This document shows, piece by piece, positions 47,367 to 54,857 of a DNA stretch of 64,000 bases. A program made the translations under genes and the position numbers. The notes under the pieces are model-generated. The model worked only from the letters and a program-made list of their open reading frames with translations, made no database searches and was not told where the DNA came from. Source of the DNA: Pirellulales bacterium (GTDB lineage Bacteria; Planctomycetota; Planctomycetia; Pirellulales; JAEUIK01); the NCBI GenBank assembly GCA_019694435.1, contig JAIBBZ010000032.1, positions 1-64,000 on the forward strand. The letters run 5' to 3'. Each line of letters starts with the position of its first letter. Position 1 is the first letter of the stretch.

Positions 47367-48686
47367 ATGAACGAATTGCTGCGATGCGTGCTTCGGTGGT
47401 CGATTGGGCCGAACAACCCCGCGGTGGCCGCCGCGTGCCTACTGGCGCTGGTGATCGGACCCACTGCACGCGCCAGCGAAGAGTGGCCGCAGTTTCGCGG
47501 TCCCGGCGGCCAGGGCCACGCCGAGGCGCACGACCTGCCGGTCCACTGGACCGACAACGAAAACGTCACCTGGAAGACCTTGTTGGTGAGCCTCGGCTGG
47601 TCTTCGCCCGTCATCAGCGGAGACCAGATCTGGCTGAGCGCGTCGGCCGAGCAAGGCCACCTGCTCGAAGCCATCTGCATCGCACGAAGTTCCGGCAAGA
47701 TTCTCCGCCGCGTCGAACTGTTCCGCCCGGCCGAGCTGCCGCCGATCAATGCCAAGAACAGCTATGCCTCGCCCACGCCGGTCCTCGCGGACGATCGGCT
47801 CTATGTGCACTTCGGCACGCTCGGCACGGCCTGCGTCGACACGACCACAGGCAACGTGTTGTGGCGCAACGAAGAGCTCAAGCTCGATCACAAGGAAGGG
47901 CCCGGCAGCTCGCCAATCGTCTGGCACGACCTACTCATCATCCCTTGCGACGGGATCGACGTGCAGTTCATCGTGGCGCTCGACAAGCACACCGGGCGGA
48001 TCGCGTGGAAGCTCGATCGGCCGGGCCCCTTCGACGAAAATCCCGATCTCCGCAAGGCCTATTGCACGCCGCTGATCATCGAATCGGCCGGGCGCACGCA
48101 GCTTTTGACCCCCGGCGCGGATCACTTGCTGTCGCTCGATCCGGCCACGGGCAAGATTCTCTGGCAGGTCGGCTACAAGGGGTTTTCCAACGTGCCGCGG
48201 CCGTTGTATGGCCTGGACCTGGTGTTCTTCTGCACCGGGTACATGAAGCCCGAACTGTGGGCCGTGCGGCCCGACGGCGCCGGCGACGTGACCGAAACCC
48301 ACGTGGCCTGGAAGACGACCAGGCAGGTGCCGGCGAATCCTTCGCCGGTGCTGGTCGGCGAGCGCATTTACATGGTGAGCGATCAGGGGGTCGCGACCTG
48401 CCTCGACGCTCGGAGCGGCACCGAGGTCTGGAAACACCGCCTCGGCGGCAACTTCAGTGCCTCGCCCGTCTATGCCGACGGCAAGCTCTTTTTCTGCAGC
48501 GAGGAGGGCGAAACGCACGTGCTCGCCCCGGGCGATCGCTTCGAGCTGCTGGGCAAGAACCAGCTTCAAGGCAAGCTGCTGGCGTCGCCGGCAATCGTCG
48601 GCCGCGAGATTTACCTGCGGACCGATCAGCGGCTCTACCGCATCGAGGCAGCCAACAAACCGGCCGCAGTTTCCGCGGCCGAATAG
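47367..48686 (+). CDS. PQQ-like beta-propeller repeat protein, exported
   Basis: Protein of about 439 residues. A signal-type N-terminus is followed by the planctomycete PQQ-protein opening EEWPQFRGPGGQGHAEA and several blade-like repeats: CVDTTTGNVLWRNEEL, VALDKHTGRIAWKLDR, SLDPATGKILWQVGYK and CLDARSGTEVWKHRLGG. It resembles BamB-type propellers more than PQQ dehydrogenases; no cofactor-binding residues can be named. The ATG at 47367 and an in-frame GTG at 47358 are both possible. It stands alone on the plus strand. Confidence 0.85.
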   Translation: MNELLRCVLRWSIGPNNPAVAAACLLALVIGPTARASEEWPQFRGPGGQGHAEAHDLPVHWTDNENVTWKTLLVSLGWSSPVISGDQIWLSASAEQGHLLEAICIARSSGKILRRVELFRPAELPPINAKNSYASPTPVLADDRLYVHFGTLGTACVDTTTGNVLWRNEELKLDHKEGPGSSPIVWHDLLIIPCDGIDVQFIVALDKHTGRIAWKLDRPGPFDENPDLRKAYCTPLIIESAGRTQLLTPGADHLLSLDPATGKILWQVGYKGFSNVPRPLYGLDLVFFCTGYMKPELWAVRPDGAGDVTETHVAWKTTRQVPANPSPVLVGERIYMVSDQGVATCLDARSGTEVWKHRLGGNFSASPVYADGKLFFCSEEGETHVLAPGDRFELLGKNQLQGKLLASPAIVGREIYLRTDQRLYRIEAANKPAAVSAAE

Positions 48687-48825
48687 AGCCGCCAAGAGCT
48701 GCTCGTCAGCACCGGGTGTGACTGAGCGCAGCCACCTCGAGGGCCATCGCGCGCCCTGCCCGGGCCTGGCGCGGGCGGTGCTTCTGCAGGCCGTTCACTG
48801 CCGCGGCAGCGAACAAGACGCGGGC

Positions 48826-48930
48826 CTAGTGGTCGCGCTGATACCCGTCTTTGACGAGGATATCACTGCACAAGGCCAACACCGTGAGCACAGCCAGGCT
48901 CAACACGAGGTGGATCAGATGAACCGGCAT
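48826..48930 (-). CDS. Possible 34-residue membrane protein
   Basis: A short frame from ATG 48930 to TAG 48826 encodes 34 residues: a hydrophobic core of about 17 (HLVLSLAVLTVLALCSDILV) between a short start and a charged end (KDGYQRDH). AGGAAA lies about eight bases upstream of the ATG. It is too short for statistical support and may be chance, but start, ribosome site and single transmembrane segment agree. Its neighbours give no hint of function. Confidence 0.4.
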   Translation of the reverse strand: MPVHLIHLVLSLAVLTVLALCSDILVKDGYQRDH

Positions 48931-49440
48931 GGCAGCGTTTCCTTACGTGGCGCCGGTATCGAGGGCCGAAGCAAGCGTCCGGCCACATACTCCAGCATTG
49001 AAGGCAATCGGCGCGCGCAGCGAGCGAACTGACGTTCGTTTTGCCTGCTGCACTTGAGAGATTCATTCGCGCCATAGCCCCTAGTCGCTCAACTCAACCG
49101 TCGGTGGCGAGGTGCGCGCCGCCACCGACGTTGCGCGCAACAAAAGTGCGTATATGGCTTGAAAACACGACAAAAACACTGGTCTTTATCGGCTTCAAAA
49201 ACAAATTCGGGGCAAACAAATGATTGACATATGTACACTATTTCGATATCCTCGCCGCCCGTGGCTGATTTCACGACTTGGATGAGCGTTTGACTTCCGT
49301 TATTGCCCTTTCTTGTGGCTCGCGTCGCGACTTCGGGCAGATCGCGCGCGTTCATCTCCGTGGGCGACGGAGTTGGGGCCACAAGGGGCCGCTTGGCCGG
49401 TCGATGGCTCAAGTTTGAGGTGTTGAGGGAGTACCGTCTT
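48931..49440. other. AT-richer intergenic region containing a strong promoter
   Basis: A 510-base stretch without a supported gene. From about 49140 to 49250 it is clearly richer in A and T than the rest of the window. It carries the promoter at 49224-49252 and an untranslated leader of about 180 bases before the HTH gene at 49441. I found no terminator hairpin or riboswitch that I recognise in the leader. Confidence 0.55.
49224..49252 (+). promoter_or_regulatory. Strong sigma-70-like promoter for the HTH/zinc-ribbon gene
   Basis: A perfect TTGACA (49224-49229), a 17-base spacer, and TATCCT (49247-49252, four of six). Transcription would begin near 49259, about 180 bases before the ATG at 49441. 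This is the best-matching -35 in the window. Confidence 0.6.
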
Positions 49441-49779
49441 ATGTTGTCGCCCGAATTGGTATTAGAAATCCGGCGCCTGCTTGCCGAGGGCCGGTTGTCG
49501 CAACGAAAAATCGCGAAGCAACTTGGTGTCAGCAGGGCCACGGTCGGGGCGATCGCCAGTGGCAAACGCCCCGATTATGCCCCCAGATTGCCGCGCGAGG
49601 ACGAACCCTTGCGCCCGACAGGCCCCCCGCGCCGCTGCCCGCGCTGCGGGGGTATGGTGTACTTGCCCTGCCGCCTGTGCCAGGTGCGCGACATCAAGCA
49701 ACGCGACCGCGATCGCAGCCGCGTGCGAAGAATGATCGCGGCCGGCGATTTCCCTCCGCGCTGCCACCCGGGAAAGTAG
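49441..49779 (+). CDS. HTH and zinc-ribbon DNA-binding protein
   Basis: Protein of 112 residues. The N-terminal half is a helix-turn-helix of the sigma-region-4/transposase type (LSPELVLEIRRLL then RLSQRKIAKQLGVSRATVGAIASG). The C-terminal half has a short zinc-ribbon pattern CPRCGG followed by CRLC, then basic residues (RDRDRSRVRRM). This arrangement suggests a small regulator or nucleic-acid binder; target unknown. ATG at 49441 is preferred, with GAGGGAG nine bases upstream; the longer frame from 49303 lies within the leader. A strong promoter lies 189 bases upstream. Confidence 0.75.
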   Translation: MLSPELVLEIRRLLAEGRLSQRKIAKQLGVSRATVGAIASGKRPDYAPRLPREDEPLRPTGPPRRCPRCGGMVYLPCRLCQVRDIKQRDRDRSRVRRMIAAGDFPPRCHPGK

Positions 49780-49806
49780 ACCAGCGTGGCGGTCGCAAGC
49801 AGCACC

Positions 49807-51255
49807 TCAGCGCTGTGGCGCCTTCAACGAGCCCAACGCGTCCAGTGCTCGTCCTCGGGCCACCGCATGATCCACCAGCGGCCGCGGATAATCGCGCCCC
49901 AACTCGATGCCGGCGGACTGTAACACCTCGTCCGGAGCCTCGTGGGGACGGTGAATCCACTCGGCCGGAAGCCGCGCAAGCTCGGGCACCCAGCGGCGCA
50001 CGTAGCCACCCTGTGGATCGAATTTTTCACCTTGTGCGGTCGGGTTGAAGATCCGGAAGTAGGGCGCGGCATCGGCCCCACAACCGGCCGTCCATTGCCA
50101 GCCGAGCGTGTTGTTCGCCAGGTCGGCGTCGACGAGCGTGTCCCAGAACCAGCGTGCACCTTGTCGCCAGGTAATCAGCAGGTGCTTGACCAGGAACGAG
50201 GCGACGACCATCCGGACCCGATTGTGCATCCAACCGGTGTGCCAAAGCTGCCGCATCCCCGCGTCGACCAGGGGGTAACCCGTGCGGCCGCGCTGCCAGG
50301 CCCGCAGCTCGGGGGCATCGGCCAACCAGGGAAATTCGGCAAACTCCAGGCGCAGCGGCTCTTCGGCGGTTTGGGGAAAGTAATACAGGAGATGGTGGGC
50401 GAAATCGCGCCAGACGAGTTGGCGCAAATAGCCCTCGACCACCGCGTCGCGCGCGCCCGGCTTGTTGCCGGCGACCGCCTCGACGCGATGCCAAATCTGC
50501 CTTGGACCAATCTCGCCAAAGTGCAGATGCGGCGAAAGCTGCGATACGCCGTCACGATCCGGTCGGTCGCGCATGTCCGCATACTGGGTCGCTTGCGAGA
50601 GAAAGTCCTCAAGCCTGCGTTGCGCGCCGGCCTCGCCCGGCGACCAGGTACTTCGCATGCCGGCGGCCCAGTCGATGCGCGGCTCCAACTGCAGGTCTTC
50701 GAGAGCGATGCTCGCCAGTGCCCGATCGACGCTGGGCAGCCTGGTGGGCGCTGGCTCCGGCTCGCCAAACTCGCCCCGCTTCAAGAGCGCCCGCCAAAAC
50801 GGCGTGAACACTCGGTACGGTTCGCCGGACGCCTTCGTGTTTTCCCAAGGCTCGCGGAGAAGTGAGGCATTGAAGCTGGAGACCGCGATCCCAGCGCCGC
50901 TGAGCGACGCCTTGATCGAAGCATCACGCGCCACGACAGCCGGCTCGTAGCGCCGGTTCCAAAACACATGTTTGGCGCCCGTCTCGCGTAACAGGCGCTC
51001 GAGAGCGTCGCCGCTCGGACCGCGGCGAATGATCAACCGGGAACCGCGCGCGCGGAGCTCGCGATCGAGCGCCGCGAGCGACTGATGCAGCCACCACCGA
51101 CTCGCCGCGCCCGGTGGCCAGGCGCCTTCTTCCTCGGGCTGCCAGATGAACACCGGCACCAGACCCCTGCCTCGAGCCAGCGCCGCGTTCAGCGCCGGGT
51201 TATCGGCGAGCCGCAGGTCGTGACGAAACCAGAGCAGGCTCGCCGCGGTCACCAT
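49807..51255 (-). CDS. phrB: Deoxyribodipyrimidine photolyase (class I CPD type)
   Basis: Photolyases use blue light and FADH- to split cyclobutane pyrimidine dimers. The 482-residue protein opens with LLWFRHDLRLADNPALN and has the FAD-binding C-terminal motifs LVDAGMRQLWHTGWMHNR, WRQGARWFWDTLVDADLANN and the class I signature WQWTAGCGADAAPYFRIFNP, followed by GYVRRWVPEL. The gene lies three bases downstream of the sigma factor stop, so the two are one operon, and the regulator across from the sigma gene is of a light-sensing type. Photolyase is therefore a probable output of that module. Confidence 0.96.
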   Translation of the reverse strand: MVTAASLLWFRHDLRLADNPALNAALARGRGLVPVFIWQPEEEGAWPPGAASRWWLHQSLAALDRELRARGSRLIIRRGPSGDALERLLRETGAKHVFWNRRYEPAVVARDASIKASLSGAGIAVSSFNASLLREPWENTKASGEPYRVFTPFWRALLKRGEFGEPEPAPTRLPSVDRALASIALEDLQLEPRIDWAAGMRSTWSPGEAGAQRRLEDFLSQATQYADMRDRPDRDGVSQLSPHLHFGEIGPRQIWHRVEAVAGNKPGARDAVVEGYLRQLVWRDFAHHLLYYFPQTAEEPLRLEFAEFPWLADAPELRAWQRGRTGYPLVDAGMRQLWHTGWMHNRVRMVVASFLVKHLLITWRQGARWFWDTLVDADLANNTLGWQWTAGCGADAAPYFRIFNPTAQGEKFDPQGGYVRRWVPELARLPAEWIHRPHEAPDEVLQSAGIELGRDYPRPLVDHAVARGRALDALGSLKAPQR

Positions 51256-51258
51256 GAT

Positions 51259-52347
51259 TCACTCCGCGAATTGGGCCAATCGCCCTTCTGCGGCGTACGC
51301 GCGCAGCTTGTTGAGGGCCCGCATCTCCAGTTGCCGCACCCGTTCCTTGCAGACGCCCAGCCGGCGGGCGATCTCCTGCAAGGTGTTCGGCCCCTCGGTC
51401 GGATGCATGCCGAATCGGGCCGCGAGAATCTCGCGTTCGCGCGGATCGAGCCGTTCGAGCAATCCCCCCATGACGGCTTCCAGCCGGGACTGGCGTTCGA
51501 GCGCTACCCGCGCATCCGTGCGAGAATCCTCAGCCTGTTCGAGCACGCCTTCCTCGGCCAAGAGTTGCTTGCTGCGCCGGCGCCGGCGAACCGCGACCCC
51601 GCGGGCAAAGTTGTAGCGGATAGCCCACGTCGCGTACGTGCTGAAGCGATACCCCCGGGCATAGTCGAATTTCTCGATCGCCATAATCAGCGACAGGTTC
51701 CCGTCGCTCACCAGGTCGGGCAGCACGTTGTCGAGGTCGACGAACCGCTTGGCAATCGAAACCACCAGGCGCAGATTCGATCGCACCAGGTGATTGCGCA
51801 CCGTGGTGGCCGCAGCCAGCAAGCGCTCGACGCGCGCCAACAGCCCTTCGTCGGCCTGTTCCGGATCGAGGCGCCCACGGAGCTGCGCCGCGAGGTACTT
51901 CCAGAAGTTCAACCGGCGGAACAGCTCGCGCTCCTCGGCCGGCGCGAGCAACTTCGAGCCGTAGAGCGGAACCAAGTAGGCGGGAACACCTGCCGGCGAC
52001 ACTTCCGTGTCGGCGACCTCGTCTGCGGCGCAGACTGGCTCGTCTCGGTCAGGCGTGAGATCGCCGCACGGATTCGCGAGCTGTCGATCGCTGGCCAGTG
52101 GATCATGGACGAGCCGTTCGAACTCGGAGTTCGCGATGTAGTCGATCGGCAGGGCCAGCACGCGGCGCAGCCGCAGGCGGATTTGCGATTCTTGTTCGAG
52201 CGACACGGCCAGCGGCGCCGTTTGGACCGGAGCCTTGGGCCGCCTGGTTCGCCGCGGATTGCGTACGGACGGGGCGGGATTCTCGACCGGCCGCCTGCGT
52301 GGAGTTGCGTGGTTCGTCCCCGATTTGCCGAGAACTGCGACGGCCAT
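51259..52347 (-). CDS. RNA polymerase sigma-70 family factor (planctomycete type)
   Basis: Sigma factor of 362 residues. An N-terminal about 120 residues are variable, with a short region-1.2-like segment (IDYIANSEFERL). Region 2 is clear: LRLVVSIAKRFVD, DLVSDGNLSLIMAIEKFDYARGY and FSTYATWAIRYNFAR (core and -10 recognition). Region 3 is short. Region 4 has LDPREREILAARFG and the HTH LQEIARRLGVCKERVRQLE (-35 recognition). I recall this layout from planctomycete sigma factors. ATG at 52347 has AGGTG five bases upstream. It is followed directly by photolyase and stands opposite a MerR/B12-type regulator, as LitS-like factors do in light-response loci. Confidence 0.9.
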   Translation of the reverse strand: MAVAVLGKSGTNHATPRRRPVENPAPSVRNPRRTRRPKAPVQTAPLAVSLEQESQIRLRLRRVLALPIDYIANSEFERLVHDPLASDRQLANPCGDLTPDRDEPVCAADEVADTEVSPAGVPAYLVPLYGSKLLAPAEERELFRRLNFWKYLAAQLRGRLDPEQADEGLLARVERLLAAATTVRNHLVRSNLRLVVSIAKRFVDLDNVLPDLVSDGNLSLIMAIEKFDYARGYRFSTYATWAIRYNFARGVAVRRRRRSKQLLAEEGVLEQAEDSRTDARVALERQSRLEAVMGGLLERLDPREREILAARFGMHPTEGPNTLQEIARRLGVCKERVRQLEMRALNKLRAYAAEGRLAQFAE

Positions 52348-52370
52348 ATTTCACCTCGCTCGACACAAAA

Positions 52371-52389
52371 ATTCGTTCAAATCGTTCAG
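52371..52389 (-). promoter_or_regulatory. Operator-like box A
   Basis: On the minus strand this reads CTGAACGATTTGAACGAAT, two 9-bp direct repeats of GAACGAttT. It lies just downstream of the sigma gene's -10, over the expected start of transcription near 52388, a position suited to repression. Confidence 0.5.
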
Positions 52390-52394
52390 ACCCG

Positions 52395-52423
52395 ATTGTT
52401 GCGTCCCGCTCGGGCCGCGTCAA
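52395..52423 (-). promoter_or_regulatory. Promoter for the sigma factor-photolyase operon
   Basis: On the minus strand, TTGACG (52423-52418) and AACAAT (52400-52395) are separated by 17 bases. The -35 matches at five of six positions, the -10 at four. Operator-like boxes B and A flank it on both sides. Confidence 0.45.
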
Positions 52424-52427
52424 CCGG

Positions 52428-52446
52428 ATTCGTTCAAAACATTCGC
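52428..52446 (-). promoter_or_regulatory. Operator-like box B
   Basis: Minus-strand reading GCGAATGTTTTGAACGAAT, nearly identical to box A (16 of 19 bases). It sits immediately upstream of the sigma gene's -35. Its start is 57 bases from box A. Confidence 0.5.
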
Positions 52447-52512
52447 ATGAAAGTCGCGGGTGGTTGCAGAATCTGACAATAATTCTCCGGAATACCAAAA
52501 CTTCCGGCCCGA

Positions 52513-52541
52513 TTGGACGTTTGCCGTCCGCGACCTAAAAT
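52513..52541 (+). promoter_or_regulatory. Promoter for the MerR/B12-type regulator gene
   Basis: TTGGAC (52513-52518), 17-base spacer, TAAAAT (52536-52541, five of six). The -35 is poor (three of six), which is common for regulated promoters. Transcription would begin near 52548, inside box C. Confidence 0.45.
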
Positions 52542-52543
52542 CA

Positions 52544-52555
52544 ATCAAAACGTTC
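52544..52555 (+). promoter_or_regulatory. Operator-like box C
   Basis: ATCAAAACGTTC is a third, partial copy of the box seen twice near the sigma promoter (TTCAAAACATTC in box B). It covers the expected transcription start of the regulator gene, 20 bases before its ATG, suggesting the regulator controls itself. Confidence 0.4.
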
Positions 52556-52574
52556 ACCTGCCGGCACTTTCGAC

Positions 52575-53438
52575 ATGAAATCTCTGCTCACTCCCAAACA
52601 GGTTGCCCAGGCGATCGGTGTCAGCGAGTCTTCGCTCAAACGCTGGTGCGACAAGGGGTTGCTGCCGACCACTCGCACCGCGGGGGGCCATCGCCGCATC
52701 CCGATGGCCGATGTCGTGCAGTTCCTGCGCACGGCGAAGGAGCCGCTCGTGCGACCCGAGCTGCTCGGCCTCCCCTCGCAGACCGGGCAGGGGAAGCTCG
52801 TCATTTCACGAGCCGTCGAGCAATTTCAGGCGGCCCTGCTCGCCGGAGACGAAGACCAGGCCCGACGGATCGTCTTCGACCTTTACCTGGGCGAGAGCCT
52901 GGCCTACGAGATTTGCGACTCGGTCATTGCCCCGGCTTTTCGAGCCATCGGCGACGGCTGGGAACACGGACAGCTGCACGTCTACGAAGAGCGGCGCGCG
53001 TGCGAAATCTGCCAGCGGGTGTTGTACGAACTGCGCGGGATGCTGCCGCGCGTGGCCGAGGACGCGCCGCGCGCGATCGGCGGAACGCTCGAGGGCGATA
53101 CTTATCGGCTGCCGACAGCCGTCGTCGAGATCGCGCTGCGCGAAGCCGGCTGGCAGGCGGAATCGTACGGCGTCGAGTTGCCGCTGGAGACGATCGCCGC
53201 GGCCATCGAAAAAGTCCGTCCAAAACTGGTCTGGATCAGCGTTTCCGGCGTGGTCTCCGATCAAGACTTTGTGGCCCGGTACCGGCGCCTCTTTCAATGC
53301 GCGCGCCTGCACGGCGCGGCCGTCGTTATCGGGGGACGCGAACTCACGCCGCAGTTACGCAACCAGATCGAGTATGCCGCTTATTGCGACAACCTGCGTC
53401 ACCTCGTGGCCTTTGTCGAAGCTCTGCGCAAGAACTGA
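52575..53438 (+). CDS. MerR-type regulator with B12-binding-like domains (CarH/LitR-like)
   Basis: Protein of 287 residues with the CarH/LitR plan: a MerR-type winged helix (LTPKQVAQAIGVSESSLKRW, then TAGGHRRIP), a four-helix B12-binding-2-like bundle (about 75-160) and a Rossmann-like B12 domain (about 165-287). CarH/LitR repressors bind adenosylcobalamin and release DNA in light. Here both histidine positions are changed: the bundle motif W-x9-E-H is W129-x9-E139-R140, and the Rossmann D-x-H-x-x-G is D175-T-Y177-R-L-P180. The protein may thus sense something else or work without cobalamin. No clear Shine-Dalgarno before ATG 52575. It stands opposite the sigma-photolyase operon. Confidence 0.85.
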   Translation: MKSLLTPKQVAQAIGVSESSLKRWCDKGLLPTTRTAGGHRRIPMADVVQFLRTAKEPLVRPELLGLPSQTGQGKLVISRAVEQFQAALLAGDEDQARRIVFDLYLGESLAYEICDSVIAPAFRAIGDGWEHGQLHVYEERRACEICQRVLYELRGMLPRVAEDAPRAIGGTLEGDTYRLPTAVVEIALREAGWQAESYGVELPLETIAAAIEKVRPKLVWISVSGVVSDQDFVARYRRLFQCARLHGAAVVIGGRELTPQLRNQIEYAAYCDNLRHLVAFVEALRKN

Positions 53439-53791
53439 TCGACTGCCAATGGGCGACTAATCTCAGCCGGCTACACTCCCGCCGGGCAAACAAATGTTTG
53501 CGCTACGTGTGGCCCGGGCCGTGCCTAACGGCGCGGCACCAGCGGAGACTCAACCATCGTAGATGGTTCGACCGCGAACTCGGAATGCCGCTAGCAGCCG
53601 GACGGCCGCACAAAAAACGCGGAGCCGCAACTAACTTGATGGACGCACCTTGCGCCCGCGTGGGAGATTTGCCCGCGACAACGGTGCTTCGGCTGGCGCG
53701 ACATTTGCGAAGGTGAGTGCCGGCGCGCCGCAGGACGCACGCGCGTCGGGGCTGGTTGATGCCAACGTTTTTCGCAGAGCAGAAAGAGATC
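53439..53791. other. Intergenic region with three inverted repeats
   Basis: This 353-base stretch follows the regulator. It holds GCAAACA-AA-TGTTTGC (53486-53501), a nearly perfect palindrome; AACCATC-GTA-GATGGTT (53552-53568), a hairpin; and a looser GTGCC/GGCAC pair around 53521-53540. None has a T-run. They could be operators or RNA structures. A minus-strand ORF here has no family features and I do not count it as a gene. Confidence 0.45.
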
Positions 53792-54586
53792 ATGAATCAC
53801 GGCTTTTTGATTGACATGGATGGCGTAGTCTACCGGGGTAATCAGATCATCCCCGGCGCCGATCGCTTCGTCGCCAAGCTCCTCGAGCTCGATATCCCCT
53901 TTACGTTTCTGACGAACAACAGCCAGCGCACTCGGCGCGATGTGGTGATCAAGCTGGGCCGCATGGGAATCCACGTGGCCGAGCAGCACATCTTCACCTG
54001 CGCCATGGCGACTGCCCGATTCCTGGCCCAGCAGAAGCCCGGCGGCACGGCCTTCGTCATCGGTGAAGGCGGCCTGCTGAACGCGCTGCACAGCAACGGC
54101 TACGCCATCGTCGACCACGATCCCGACTACGTCGTCGTGGGCGAAGGGCGCACGTTCAATTTCGAGATGGTCGAGGCCGCGGTGCGGATGATCCAAGACG
54201 GCGCCAAGCTGATCGCCACGAACCTCGATCCGAATTGCCCCACGCAACACGGGCTGCGCCCCGGCTGTGGTGCCATCGTCGCGATGCTCGAAACGGCCAC
54301 GGGCCTGAAGGCGTTTGGCGTGGGCAAGCCCAACCCGGTGATGATGCGCGCCGCGCGCAAGGAGCTGGGGCTCGCCACCGCCGAAACGACCATCGTCGGC
54401 GACACGATGGAAACCGACATCCTGGGCGGCGTGCAGATGGGCTATCGCACAGTGCTCGTGCTCTCGGGCGGCACCCGACTCGAGGACCTGGCTCGCTTCG
54501 CCTATCGCCCCGATATCGTCGTCGACTCGCTGCTCGACCTTTGCGACTCGGATTTTTTGCTCGAATCGTGCGGGGTCCGGGCCTGA
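53792..54586 (+). CDS. nagD: HAD-IIA family phosphatase (NagD type)
   Basis: Haloacid-dehalogenase phosphatase of 264 residues, NagD class: motif I DMDGVVYRG with the nucleophilic Asp, motif II TNNSQRT, motif III with Lys in VGKPNPVMM, and motif IV GDTMETDILGG. NagD-type enzymes remove phosphate from nucleotides or sugar phosphates, often as clean-up enzymes; the exact substrate here is not known. ATG at 53792 follows AAAGAGA; an ATG at 53759 would add 11 residues. A terminator follows 45 bases after the stop. Confidence 0.9.
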   Translation: MNHGFLIDMDGVVYRGNQIIPGADRFVAKLLELDIPFTFLTNNSQRTRRDVVIKLGRMGIHVAEQHIFTCAMATARFLAQQKPGGTAFVIGEGGLLNALHSNGYAIVDHDPDYVVVGEGRTFNFEMVEAAVRMIQDGAKLIATNLDPNCPTQHGLRPGCGAIVAMLETATGLKAFGVGKPNPVMMRAARKELGLATAETTIVGDTMETDILGGVQMGYRTVLVLSGGTRLEDLARFAYRPDIVVDSLLDLCDSDFLLESCGVRA

Positions 54587-54630
54587 ACCGCACGTAGCTG
54601 TCCAAGTTCGTCCACGACGCCGCTGGCCTT

Positions 54631-54684
54631 GGGCAGCCGGCTGTTCCGAACCCACCCCGGAGCGGCCGGCTGCCCTGTTTCTTT
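54631..54684 (+). terminator. Rho-independent terminator after the NagD-type gene
   Basis: GGGCAGCCGGC (54631-54641) and GCCGGCTGCCC (54665-54675) form a perfect 11-bp stem with a 23-base loop, followed by TGTTTCTTT (54676-54684). Confidence 0.75.
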
Positions 54685-54857
54685 CCCAAGGTACCGGCCT
54701 TTTGCCCGGAAAAACGCGCATTCCGCATTGCCGGCTGGTACAACGTAACCTTAGGCATGGCAAGCTGAACAAGGTGAAGCGGTTATGCCAAGTTGAGTGG
54801 CCGCCGGCGCGGAACCCGGTGGGCTCTCGTCACTCCGTTTTCTCGAGGGAGCAGTTT

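Noticed and set aside
48863..49075. Minus-strand 70-residue ORF
   Set aside because: No ribosome site or domain; it overlaps the more plausible 34-residue frame.
53503..53793. Minus-strand 96-residue ORF after the regulator
   Set aside because: No Shine-Dalgarno, Arg/Cys-rich without pattern, overlaps the start of the NagD-type gene.
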